Source of the DNA: Neoroseomonas terrae
GTDB taxonomy: Bacteria; Pseudomonadota; Alphaproteobacteria; Acetobacterales; Acetobacteraceae
Direction of reading: 5' to 3'
Assembly (NCBI RefSeq): GCF_018129025.1
Contig: NZ_JAAEDI010000004.1
Coordinates: 62,001-126,000 of the forward strand
DNA length: 64,000 nucleotides
A model generated the notes under the pieces. The model did not search any database and had not been told where the DNA came from. It saw only the letters and a list, made by a program, of their open reading frames with translations. Shown in pieces: positions 41,449 through 49,991 of the stretch; position 1 is the stretch's first letter, and each line of letters begins with the position of its first letter. The translations under genes and the position numbers were made by a program.

Positions 41449-42834
41449 CTACGGTGATCCCGCCCAGGCCGGCTTGTGGCTGCCGAGCGGCATGGAGGGC
41501 AGCGCCCAATGCGCGGGCGTCGCGGAAAGCTGCGCGGTGTGGCGCAGGGCGGTCATCGGGCCGAAGCCGCTGTCGGTCTGCTCCTGGAAGCGCGCGACGT
41601 CGCCGATGCCCGGGGCGGCGAGGCCACCCTCGACCCGGCCGAGGCGTTTCAGCCACTCGCCGGTGCCGGCGAGGGCGACGCGCACCAGCCACGACCCGCC
41701 TTCCTGGGACCGGCGCAGCAGCGCGGCCATGGCACCGAGGGCAAGGAGATACCCTGAGGCGTGGTCGAGCGCCTGGCAGGGCAGGGGTCGCGGCTTCGCC
41801 TCGCCGCCGGCCTGCTGCTCCGCGTCGTTGATGCCGTTGGCGTTCTGCACGAGGGAGTCGAAGCCGCGGCGGCCGGACCACGGACCGACATGGCCCCAGG
41901 CGGAGAGCGAGACGCAGACGATGCCGGGCTTCATGGCCGCAAGGGCCTCCGGCGCGAAGCCGTGGCCGGCGATGGCGCCGGGCCGGTAGCCCTGGAGGAA
42001 GATGTCGGCGCTGCCGACGAGGTCCCGCATCGTCGCGCGCTGTGTTGCGTGGCGCAGGTCGAGGAAGGCAGTGCGCTTGCCGCGGCCGGTATCCATCGAC
42101 AGCGCCGGCAGCGGCTGCAGGTGGGCGGCGGCGATGTGCAGAACCTCCGCGCCATGCGCGGCGAGCGTCCGCCCCGCGACGGGGCCGGCGATGACCTTCG
42201 TGAGGTCCAGCACGCGGATACCGTCGAGCGGGCGCGCGCCGAGCGGGGGCAGCGGCGTCGGCGGCGCGTCGCCGATGCGTTCGATGACCAGCGCCGGCAG
42301 GGTGGCGATCGCCTCGCCCTGCGGATGGGCGGCCCATTCGGCCAGGCTGCGCGTCATCGTGGCGACGCCGCCGGCATCGTAGATCGCGGTCTCGGCGGCT
42401 TCGGCCTGCCAACCGGCGAGAGCGCCAGCCACGGCATCTCGATCACACGGGCAGCCCAGCACGGCCAGCACGGCGTTGCGGTGATGGTCGTGGTTGGTGT
42501 GCAGCCTGATCCAGCGTCCGTCGCCGCAGCGATACAGGCCGGCGATGGCATCCCATTCATGGGCGTCGAAGCCGGGGACGTGCATGTGGCGCTCGGAATG
42601 AAACTCGGCGAGCGCGTGGGCCATGTCGGCCGAGACGGTTTGCGCCGGGCCGCCGCGCGCCTCGTGGATGGCCGCCGCCGCAATGGCGGAGGCAGCGATC
42701 GACGCGACCGCCGCGGTGCCGACCGCAAAGGTCGAAGGCTGGATCGGGTCGGCGCCGGTTAGCGTCGCCTCGGCGGGCGGGAGGCCGGCGAGGGCGAGAA
42801 GGTCAGCCAGAGTTGCGGCAGGGATGTTAGGCAT
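41449..42834 (-). CDS. Family III CoA-transferase (CaiB/BaiF)
   Basis: This class III CoA-transferase-like protein of 461 residues moves CoA between carboxylic acids. The family core begins only at about residue 200 with the characteristic PLDGIRVLDLTKVIAGPVAGR. It continues with DTGRGKRTAFLDLR, FLQGYRPGAIAGHGF and SLSAWGHVGPWSGRRGFDS. The first ~200 residues look like a second, diverged CaiB-type half (HEARGGPAQTVSADMAHALAEF). Both halves of the fold may thus be present in a rearranged order. The substrate is unknown. It lies downstream of an acyl-CoA ligase gene on the same strand. Confidence 0.82.
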   Translation of the reverse strand: MPNIPAATLADLLALAGLPPAEATLTGADPIQPSTFAVGTAAVASIAASAIAAAAIHEARGGPAQTVSADMAHALAEFHSERHMHVPGFDAHEWDAIAGLYRCGDGRWIRLHTNHDHHRNAVLAVLGCPCDRDAVAGALAGWQAEAAETAIYDAGGVATMTRSLAEWAAHPQGEAIATLPALVIERIGDAPPTPLPPLGARPLDGIRVLDLTKVIAGPVAGRTLAAHGAEVLHIAAAHLQPLPALSMDTGRGKRTAFLDLRHATQRATMRDLVGSADIFLQGYRPGAIAGHGFAPEALAAMKPGIVCVSLSAWGHVGPWSGRRGFDSLVQNANGINDAEQQAGGEAKPRPLPCQALDHASGYLLALGAMAALLRRSQEGGSWLVRVALAGTGEWLKRLGRVEGGLAAPGIGDVARFQEQTDSGFGPMTALRHTAQLSATPAHWALPSMPLGSHKPAWAGSP

Positions 42835-42947
42835 CGCACAGCGTCGCGCCGGCGGGAGCCGCCGTCCAGATACCGTCTAGCCCTGCCGCACCGGCTTCAG
42901 CCTCGGGGGCGTGCATAGGGAGGGGCGCCGCGCTCCCGGCTGCGCCC

Positions 42948-44672
42948 TTAGCGATACAACCCCTCCACCTCCCCCTGCCGCGCCTCTATCACGGCTCGCC
43001 GCTTCACCTTCATCGTCGGGGTCAGCAGGCCGTTCTCGATGGTGAAGGGTTCAGTCGGGGTGAAGTGGCGGATTCGTTCGATGGTGGCGAGCTTGCCGTT
43101 CACGCGCCGGATGGCCTCGGCGACCCTGTCCGCCATGCCGTCGGCCGGGACGACCAACGCCACCAGCGCCGGCTTGCCCTCGCCGGCGACGATCGCCTGG
43201 TGAATCTCAGGTTCCGCCATCAGCAGGCTTTCGACCTTGGCGGGGCTGACCATGTCGCCGCCGAGGGTCTTGATGAAGTCCTTCTTGCGGTCGGTGATGC
43301 GGAGGTTGCCGTCCTCGATCACGCCGACATCGCCCGTGTGCAGCCAGGGGCGGTCCTCGCCGGGCGGGGTTTGCAGGGCGGCGGCGGTGGCTTCGGGGTT
43401 GTTCCAGTAGCCGGTCATGACAAGGTCGCCGCGGACCAGCAACTCGCCATCCTCGGCGATGCGGCATTCGACGCCCTTCAGCGGCGGGCCGACGGTGTGG
43501 CGGCGATTGGCCCAGGGCAGATTGACGCTGATGACCGGGCCGGCCTCGGTCTGGCCGTAGCCCTGGATGACCGGCAGGCCGAGCGCGATGAAGAAGCCGG
43601 ACAGGTCCGGATCGAGCCGCGCGCCGCCCGATACCATGGCCTGGAGCTGTCCGCCGAAGCGGGCGCGGGTCTTGTCGCGGACGAGTTTGTCGAGGACCAG
43701 GTCCTGAAGCCGCTCGAAGATGCCGAGGGGCGGGCCGTCCATCCTGCGCAGGCCGAGTTCGACGGCCTTGTCGAACAGCTTGCGCTTGAACGGGGTCTCC
43801 TTCTCGAGACCGCCGAGGATGCGGCCGCGCAGCACCTCGAACAGGCGGGGCACGGCAGTGATGACGGCTGGCTTGATCTCAGCGAGTTCGTGGCTCAGCC
43901 GGTCGGCGCCGCGCGAATAGACCACTTCCAGGCCGACGGAGGGGAGCAGGAAGCCGCCGACGGTGTGCTCATAGGAATGTGAGAGCGGCAGGAAGGACAG
44001 GTAGCACTTGCCGTCCAGCTCCAGCCGCTTCGCCAGTGGCAGAACCCCGGCGCGGTTCGCCAGCAGGGCACGGTGGGGAAGCATCACGCCCTTGGGAAGC
44101 CCGCCGGTGCCGGAGGTGTAGATCAGGCATGCCAGGCTGTCGGCCGGGGCGATCGCCGCCTCGGCAGCCAGGGCAGCGACGTCGCCAGGCGTCGCCAGCG
44201 CCTCCTGCCAGCGATGGGTCTCGAGGCCGGGGGCGGCGGGTGGATCCTCTGTGCAGATCAGCAGGTCGAGGCCGTTCGCCAGTGCCGCGCCTTCAAGCAC
44301 CTTCTCGGCCAGCTTGCGGGTCGAGACGACGGCGGCGCGGGCGCCGGAATCCCGCAGGATGTGAGCGTGATCGGTGGCGAGGTTGGTCGTGTAGGTGGGG
44401 ACGGTGATGGCGCCGATCGCCATGATGGCGGTGTCGGCGATGGGGAATTCCGGGCGGTTCTCGCTGACCAGCAGGACGCGGTCGCCCGGGTTGATACCGC
44501 GGGCGCGGAGGAAGGCGGCGACGGCGGCGACCTCCAGCGCGAAATCGCCCCAGCGGAGGCTTTGCCAGCCGCCGTGGCGCCAATGCCGGAACAGCGGCCG
44601 GTCGGCCCATTGCGCGGCGCGGGCCAGCATCATGGCGGGCAGCGTGGGCCAGTCTCCGGCGGAATAGGGCAT
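42948..44672 (-). CDS. AMP-forming acyl-CoA ligase (long-chain type)
   Basis: This 574-residue ANL-superfamily adenylating enzyme activates a fatty or aromatic acid as its CoA thioester. Core motifs are YTSGTGGLPKGVMLPH (P-loop), QGYGQTEAGPV (A5), WLHTGDVGVIEDGNLRITDR (A7-A8) and IKTLGGDMVSPAKVE. The catalytic Lys region near the C-terminus reads LTPTMKVKRR, as in FadD15-like enzymes. The ATG at 44672 gives the normal length. The CoA-transferase gene follows 113 nt downstream and may share the transcript. Confidence 0.9.
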   Translation of the reverse strand: MPYSAGDWPTLPAMMLARAAQWADRPLFRHWRHGGWQSLRWGDFALEVAAVAAFLRARGINPGDRVLLVSENRPEFPIADTAIMAIGAITVPTYTTNLATDHAHILRDSGARAAVVSTRKLAEKVLEGAALANGLDLLICTEDPPAAPGLETHRWQEALATPGDVAALAAEAAIAPADSLACLIYTSGTGGLPKGVMLPHRALLANRAGVLPLAKRLELDGKCYLSFLPLSHSYEHTVGGFLLPSVGLEVVYSRGADRLSHELAEIKPAVITAVPRLFEVLRGRILGGLEKETPFKRKLFDKAVELGLRRMDGPPLGIFERLQDLVLDKLVRDKTRARFGGQLQAMVSGGARLDPDLSGFFIALGLPVIQGYGQTEAGPVISVNLPWANRRHTVGPPLKGVECRIAEDGELLVRGDLVMTGYWNNPEATAAALQTPPGEDRPWLHTGDVGVIEDGNLRITDRKKDFIKTLGGDMVSPAKVESLLMAEPEIHQAIVAGEGKPALVALVVPADGMADRVAEAIRRVNGKLATIERIRHFTPTEPFTIENGLLTPTMKVKRRAVIEARQGEVEGLYR

Positions 44673-45139
44673 GGGGCGGTGTTCCTCGGCGGCGGCGATT
44701 CGGTGCGGCTTCGGCCTGCTTATAACAGCGGTGCCGTGGATTGCTCTGCGGGGCGGGTGTTGCTTGCCGGCGCTATTCCGGTGTTCCGCTCCCGGACGAC
44801 AGGGAGGCTTTTCCCCTCCGATCTGGAAGAGGTGCCTCGCGCCGCAAAGGACCGCCGCGACCCTCCATTCGGCACCGTGCGCCTATCCGGAACCCGCCTG
44901 CCCGCCCGAAGCGGGTTTCGAGGGGGCGGGCGACCGACGCGCCGGGCGCCAGCAGATTGCGGTCCAGGTGGCCCAGCCACCTGGCGGGAGGAGGCTCGGA
45001 GGAGGGCGGAGCCCTCCTTCGATCCCGGCCGGGCCCGGTTCGCCCGATGTTTGCGACCCCGATGTCCCACGGCCACGACAAAGGCATCCGTCCGCATCCT
45101 TCTGCGGCCCCGCAGATGGACCTATATGGGACCGTGATC
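44673..45139. other. 467-bp divergent gap with a composite repeat
   Basis: The gap must contain the promoters of the acyl-CoA ligase gene (-) and the oligoendopeptidase gene (+). The plus frame of the peptidase is open across most of it, but its translation is Pro/Arg-rich and unlike the family. The only clear structure is the double stem-loop at 44964-45018. Confidence 0.5.
44964..45018. repeat. Composite double stem-loop element
   Basis: CCAGGTGGC/GCCACCTGG (loop CCA) spans 44964-44984, and AGGAGGGC/GCCCTCCT (loop GGA) spans 45000-45018. The two are joined by a G-rich spacer like those at 38961-38973 and 39271-39285. It shares the two-hairpin layout with the copies at 10.2 and 38.9-39.3 kb. 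Confidence 0.55.
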
Positions 45140-46963
45140 ATGCGCACCCTGCTGCCCACCCCTGCCTTCGCCCCCCTCGATGCCGCTGCCGGCGATGCCG
45201 CGCTGCCGGTCTGGGACCTTTCCGATCTCTATGGGGGGCCGGACGATCCGGCGCTCGCCGCGGATCTCGACCGTGCGGAGGCGGATGCCCGCGCCTTCGA
45301 AGGCCGGCTGGCCGGGCGATTGGCGACGCTGCCCGGCGATGCGCTGGCGCAGGCGATCGGGGAGTATGAGGCGCTGTGGGAGCGGCTCGGCCGTGTGACG
45401 TCCTTTGCCGGGTTGCTGTTCGCCGGCGATGCGCAGAACCCGGAGAATGGCCGCTTTTACGGCACGACGCAGGAGAGGGTGACGACCATCTCCTCCCACC
45501 TGTTGTTCTTCACGCTGGAGATCAACCGGCTGGAGGAGGCGGTGCTCGAGCAGAAGGTTGCGGGCTCTGCCGCGCTGGAACATTGGCGGCCCTGGCTACG
45601 CGACCTGCGTGTGTTCCGCCCGCACCAGCTCTCCGACGAGGTCGAGAAGCTGCTGCATGAGAAGGAGGTCGCGGGTGCGGCCGCCTGGAACCGGCTGTTC
45701 GACGAGACCATCGCGAATATGAAGGTGACGGTCGGCGGGGAGGAGATGACCGTGTCCGCCGCGCTGAACGGGCTGTCGGACCGCGACCGGGCGAAGCGGG
45801 AGGCCTCGGCGAAGGGGGTTTCCGCGGCGTTCGGTGAGCGGGTGCGGCTGTTCACCCTGATCACCAACACCCTCGCGAAGGACAAGGAGATCGAGGACAA
45901 GTGGCGCCACTATCCGCGCCCCGGGTCCTATCGAAACCGGTCCAACATGGTCGAGGACGAGGTGGTGGACGCGCTCGTCACCGCCGTCCGACAATCCTAT
46001 CCGCGGCTGTCGCACCGCTACTACCAAATGAAGGCGAAGTGGCTCGGGCTGGAGAAGCTGCAGCACTGGGACCGCAACGCGCCGCTGCCGGATGAGGACG
46101 ACCGGCTGGTGCCCTGGCCGGAAGCGGTCGAGCGGGTGCTGACGTCTTACGGGGCGTTCAGCCCCGACCTCGCGGCGGTCGGGAAGCGGTTCTTCGACAA
46201 GCCGTGGATCGATGCGGCGCTGCGGCCGGGCAAGGCGTCAGGCGCTTTCGCGCATCCGACGGTGCCCTCGGCGCATCCCTATCTGCTGCTGAACTATCAC
46301 GGCAAGCCGCGGGACGTGATGACGCTGGCGCATGAGCTGGGGCATGGCGTGCACCAGATCCTGGCCGGGGCGCAGGGATACCTGTTGTCGTCCACGCCCC
46401 TGACGCTCGCGGAGACGGCGAGCGTGTTCGGGGAGATGCTGACCTTCCGCGCTGTGCTGGATGCGGAGACGGACCCGAAGCGGCGGCGCGCCATGCTCGC
46501 CGGCAAGGTCGAGGACATGCTGAACACCGTTGTTCGGCAGATCGCCTTCTACCGGTTCGAGACACTGCTGCATGACGAGCGGCGGAAGGGGGAGATCTCC
46601 TCCGACCGGATCGCGGAACTGTGGATGCAGGTGCAGGTGGAGAGCCTGGGGCCGGCCTTCGAGTTCACGCCGGATTATGGCGTGTACTGGTCCTACATCC
46701 CGCACTTCATCCACTCGCCCTTCTACGTCTATGCCTATGCCTTCGGGGATTGCCTGGTGAATGCGCTGTATGGCGTCTATCGCGATGGTGGGGTGAAGGG
46801 CTTCCAGGCGAAATACCTGGACATGCTGCGCGCCGGGGGCACCAAGCGGCACAAGGAATTGCTGGCGCCCTTCGGGCTGAACGCGGCGGACCCGGCCTTC
46901 TGGATGAAGGGGCTCGACGTCATCTCCGGCTTCATCGACGAACTCGAGAAGACGGATGCCTGA
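45140..46963 (+). CDS. pepF: M3-family oligoendopeptidase F
   Basis: This zinc metallopeptidase of 607 residues cleaves oligopeptides in the cytosol. The HELGH zinc motif is at about 398-402 (TLAHELGHGVHQ) and the third ligand region follows in LTLAETASVFGEM. The N-terminal helical domain (LPVWDLSDLYGGPDDPALAADL) is typical of PepF. The ATG at 45140 (MRTLLPTPAF) is preferred; an ATG at 45116 would add eight residues. The stop lies 8 nt inside the ABC1-kinase gene, so the two are translated in a coupled way. Confidence 0.92.
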   Translation: MRTLLPTPAFAPLDAAAGDAALPVWDLSDLYGGPDDPALAADLDRAEADARAFEGRLAGRLATLPGDALAQAIGEYEALWERLGRVTSFAGLLFAGDAQNPENGRFYGTTQERVTTISSHLLFFTLEINRLEEAVLEQKVAGSAALEHWRPWLRDLRVFRPHQLSDEVEKLLHEKEVAGAAAWNRLFDETIANMKVTVGGEEMTVSAALNGLSDRDRAKREASAKGVSAAFGERVRLFTLITNTLAKDKEIEDKWRHYPRPGSYRNRSNMVEDEVVDALVTAVRQSYPRLSHRYYQMKAKWLGLEKLQHWDRNAPLPDEDDRLVPWPEAVERVLTSYGAFSPDLAAVGKRFFDKPWIDAALRPGKASGAFAHPTVPSAHPYLLLNYHGKPRDVMTLAHELGHGVHQILAGAQGYLLSSTPLTLAETASVFGEMLTFRAVLDAETDPKRRRAMLAGKVEDMLNTVVRQIAFYRFETLLHDERRKGEISSDRIAELWMQVQVESLGPAFEFTPDYGVYWSYIPHFIHSPFYVYAYAFGDCLVNALYGVYRDGGVKGFQAKYLDMLRAGGTKRHKELLAPFGLNAADPAFWMKGLDVISGFIDELEKTDA

Positions 46964-48317
46964 CCGCGAGGGCAGCACGATCTTCGGAGAGGCGCGGCGG
47001 ATGCTGCGCACCTCCGGGGCGGTCGGGGGGATCGCGGCGCGCTATGCCGGGCAGCGCTTCCTCGGCATGAAGGGCGACAAGGCCGCGCATGCGGAGGATC
47101 TGAAGGCCATCCTCGGCGGGCTGAAGGGCCCGATGATGAAGGTGGCGCAGTTCCTGTCCACCGTGCCGGATGCCTTGCCGCCGGAATACGCGAAGGAATT
47201 GGCCACGCTGCAGGCCAATGCGCCGCCGATGGGCTGGCCCTTCGTGCGGCGGCGGATGGCGAGCGAGCTTGGACCCGATTGGGAGACCAAGTTCGCGAGT
47301 TTCGAGCGCGAGGCGGCGGCGGCGGCGTCGCTCGGGCAGGTCCATCGCGCGGTGCTGCATGACGGCACGCGCGTCGCGTGCAAGCTGCAATACCCGGACA
47401 TGGCGTCGGTCGTGGAGGCGGATCTTCGCCAGTTGAAGATCGCCATGGCGCTGTACCGCCGCATGGACCCGACGCTGGAGAATGAGGACGCCTACGCGGA
47501 ACTGTCCGAGCGGCTGCGCGAGGAGCTGGACTACCGGCGGGAGGCATCGCAGCAGCGCCTGTACGGGCTGATGCTGAAGGATGAGTCCAGCGTTCAGGTG
47601 CCGGTGCCGATTGAGGATCGCTGCACCCGCCGGCTGCTGACCATGACTTGGCTGGATGGCCGCGCCATCCAGGCGCGGATCGACGAGAAGCCGCCGGAGG
47701 AAGAGCGCAACGCCTATGCCCGCGCGCTGTTCCGCGCCTGGTACGTGCCGCTGTACCGGTACGGCGTGATCCATGGCGACCCGCATCTGGGCAATTACCA
47801 GGTGCGCGGGTCGGGGCCGGATGACTGGGGCATCAACCTGCTCGATTTCGGCGTGGTGCGGGTGTTCCCGCCGAGCTTCATCGGCGGCGTGATCATGCTG
47901 TACGAGGCGATCCGCGACGATGATTTCGACAAGGCGGCCGCGGCTTACGATATCTGGGGCTTCAAGAACCTGAAGCGCGAGACGATGGAAGTGCTCAACA
48001 TGTGGGCGCGCTTCCTCTACGAGCCGCTGCTGGACGACCGGGTGCGGCCGATCCAGCCCTCCGACGACCCGATGTTCGGCCGCAAGGTGGCGGAGGAGGT
48101 CCATGCTGGCCTCAAGCGCACCGGCGGCGTGCGCGTGCCGCGCGAATTCCCGCTGATGGATCGCGCGGCGATCGGGCTGGGGTCGGTCTTCGTCAGGCTC
48201 GGCGCGCAGCAGAACTGGCACGACCTGTTCCACGAGCTGATCGAGGGGTTCGACGAGGCGAAGCTCGCAGAACGGCAGGCGGCGGCGCTGGCCGAGGCGC
48301 AGGTACCGACCGGCTGA
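46956..48317 (+). CDS. ABC1/UbiB-family atypical kinase
   Basis: This UbiB/ADCK-like protein of 453 residues belongs to a family of atypical kinases and ATPases tied to ubiquinone synthesis and membrane lipids. Diagnostic elements are the KxxQ motif at 62-65 (PMMKVAQFL), the Ala-rich loop AAAASLGQVHRAVL, HGDPHLGNY and the DFG-like LLDFGVVRVF. It overlaps the peptidase gene by 8 nt. A cytosolic AarF-like protein is the best description; the substrate is unknown. Confidence 0.88.
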   Translation: MPDREGSTIFGEARRMLRTSGAVGGIAARYAGQRFLGMKGDKAAHAEDLKAILGGLKGPMMKVAQFLSTVPDALPPEYAKELATLQANAPPMGWPFVRRRMASELGPDWETKFASFEREAAAAASLGQVHRAVLHDGTRVACKLQYPDMASVVEADLRQLKIAMALYRRMDPTLENEDAYAELSERLREELDYRREASQQRLYGLMLKDESSVQVPVPIEDRCTRRLLTMTWLDGRAIQARIDEKPPEEERNAYARALFRAWYVPLYRYGVIHGDPHLGNYQVRGSGPDDWGINLLDFGVVRVFPPSFIGGVIMLYEAIRDDDFDKAAAAYDIWGFKNLKRETMEVLNMWARFLYEPLLDDRVRPIQPSDDPMFGRKVAEEVHAGLKRTGGVRVPREFPLMDRAAIGLGSVFVRLGAQQNWHDLFHELIEGFDEAKLAERQAAALAEAQVPTG

Positions 48318-48432
48318 CCGGCCGCGCTGAGCTTTGTTAAGCGCGCCCGGCCGTCATCGGCGCGCGCTGGACACCCTGCCGCGCCCCCTGTAGGTGCGAT
48401 GCCACGTATTTCGGCGCAGGGAGGGCTCCCGC

Positions 48433-49578
48433 ATGAAACTTGCGGTTCTGACGGAACGGCGAAACGGGGAGACCCGGGTCGCGGCGACGCCCGAGACGGT
48501 CAAGAAATACGTCGGCCTGGGGCTGGATGTGGCGATCGAGTCCGGCGCGGGCGTGGCCTCCGGATTCCCGGATGCGGCCTATGCCGAGGCGGGGGCGACG
48601 GTCGCCGCCGACGCTGCCGCGGCGCTGTCCGGCGCTGAGATCGTCCTGAAGGTGCGGGCGCCGCTTGGCGCGGATGAGGGCGCGGTGGACGAGCTGGCGC
48701 TGATCCCGCGCGGGGCGCTGCTGATCGGCACGCTCGGAGCCGATGCGGCGCTGGCCGGTGCCTATGCCGAACGCGGCATCGAGGCCTGCTCCATGGAACT
48801 CGCGCCGCGCATCACACGCGCGCAGTCGATGGACGTATTGTCCTCCCAGGCGAACCTCGCCGGGTATCGCGCGGTGATCGAGGGGGCGACGGCCTATGAC
48901 AAGGGCTTCCCGATGATGATGACGGCGGCCGGCACGGTACCTGCCGCCAATGCCTTCATCATGGGGGCCGGTGTCGCCGGGCTCCAGGCGATCGCGACGG
49001 CAAGGCGGCTCGGCGGGCGGGTTTCCGCGACCGACGTGCGGCCGGCGGCGAAGGAGGAGATCAAGTCCCTCGGCGCGAGCTTCGTCGGCTACGAGGACGA
49101 GGAGAGCAAGGCGGCGCAGACGGCCGGCGGCTACGCGAAGCAGCTTTCGGCCGAGTTCTACGCGAAGCAGGCCGAAGTGGTCGCCGCGCATATCGCCAAG
49201 CAGGATGTCGTCGTCTGCACGGCGTTGGTGCAGGGGCGCAAGGCACCGACGCTGGTGACGGCGGCGATGGTCGCGTCGATGAAGCCGGGCTCGGTGATCG
49301 TGGACATCGCGTCCGATGCCGGCGGGAATTGCGCCATGACGAAGCCCGGCGAACTGGTCGTCACGGACAACGGCGTGAAGATCCTCGGCTACACCAACTG
49401 GGCGGGTCGGCTGCCGGCGGCGGCTTCGGCGCTGTATGCGCGCAACCTGCTGACCTTCCTGACCACCTTCTGGGACAAGGACGCCAAGGCGCCGAAGCTG
49501 CCCGAGGAGGATGACATCGTGAAGGGCGTGACACTCACCCGCGGGGGCGCCGTCGTGCATCCCTCGATGAAGGCGTAA
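48433..49578 (+). CDS. pntAA: NAD(P) transhydrogenase subunit alpha 1
   Basis: This is the NAD(H)-binding domain I of the proton-pumping transhydrogenase, which makes NADPH from NADH using the proton gradient. The 381-residue soluble subunit has RVAATPETVKKYVGLG, the RQD-loop region AQSMDVLSSQANLAGYRA, the Rossmann GAGVAGLQAIATARRLGG and SDAGGNCAMTKPGE. It lacks membrane helices, as in the three-gene alphaproteobacterial form. GGGAGGG stands upstream of the ATG at 48433. pntAB follows after 13 nt. Confidence 0.94.
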   Translation: MKLAVLTERRNGETRVAATPETVKKYVGLGLDVAIESGAGVASGFPDAAYAEAGATVAADAAAALSGAEIVLKVRAPLGADEGAVDELALIPRGALLIGTLGADAALAGAYAERGIEACSMELAPRITRAQSMDVLSSQANLAGYRAVIEGATAYDKGFPMMMTAAGTVPAANAFIMGAGVAGLQAIATARRLGGRVSATDVRPAAKEEIKSLGASFVGYEDEESKAAQTAGGYAKQLSAEFYAKQAEVVAAHIAKQDVVVCTALVQGRKAPTLVTAAMVASMKPGSVIVDIASDAGGNCAMTKPGELVVTDNGVKILGYTNWAGRLPAAASALYARNLLTFLTTFWDKDAKAPKLPEEDDIVKGVTLTRGGAVVHPSMKA

Positions 49579-49591
49579 GGGGGCAGGGACG

Positions 49592-49987
49592 ATGAACGCG
49601 ACGGAACTCGCCAACCAGGCGCAGGCGACCGCGCTGCGGGCGCTGGACCTTGCCGAGGCGGCGCGGCGCGCGGCCGAATACGCCGCGCCGGTTGCCGCGG
49701 CGGCCGAGCCCTTCCTCTATCTGCTGACGATCTTCCTGCTGGCCTGCTTCGTCGGCTACCACGTGGTGTGGAACGTCACGCCGGCGCTGCATTCGCCGCT
49801 GATGGGCGTGACCAACGCGATCTCCTCGGTGATCGTGGTCGGCGCGATCCTCGCGGCCGGGACGGCTGACACCACGATCGCGCGGATCTTCGGCTTCCTG
49901 GCCGTCACGCTCGCCGCGGTGAACATCTTCGGCGGCTTCATGGTGACGCGGCGGATGCTCGCCATGTTCAAGAAGAAGGGGAGCTGA
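49592..49987 (+). CDS. pntAB: NAD(P) transhydrogenase subunit alpha 2
   Basis: This small membrane subunit (131 residues, about three helices) supplies the first part of the proton channel (domain II). After an Ala-rich amphipathic N-terminus it shows FLYLLTIFLLACFVGYHVVW, LMGVTNAISSVIVVGAILA and VTLAAVNIFGGFMVTRRML, all family features. The gene lies between pntAA (13 nt) and pntB (4 nt) in one operon. Confidence 0.93.
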   Translation: MNATELANQAQATALRALDLAEAARRAAEYAAPVAAAAEPFLYLLTIFLLACFVGYHVVWNVTPALHSPLMGVTNAISSVIVVGAILAAGTADTTIARIFGFLAVTLAAVNIFGGFMVTRRMLAMFKKKGS

Positions 49988-49991
49988 GGCC

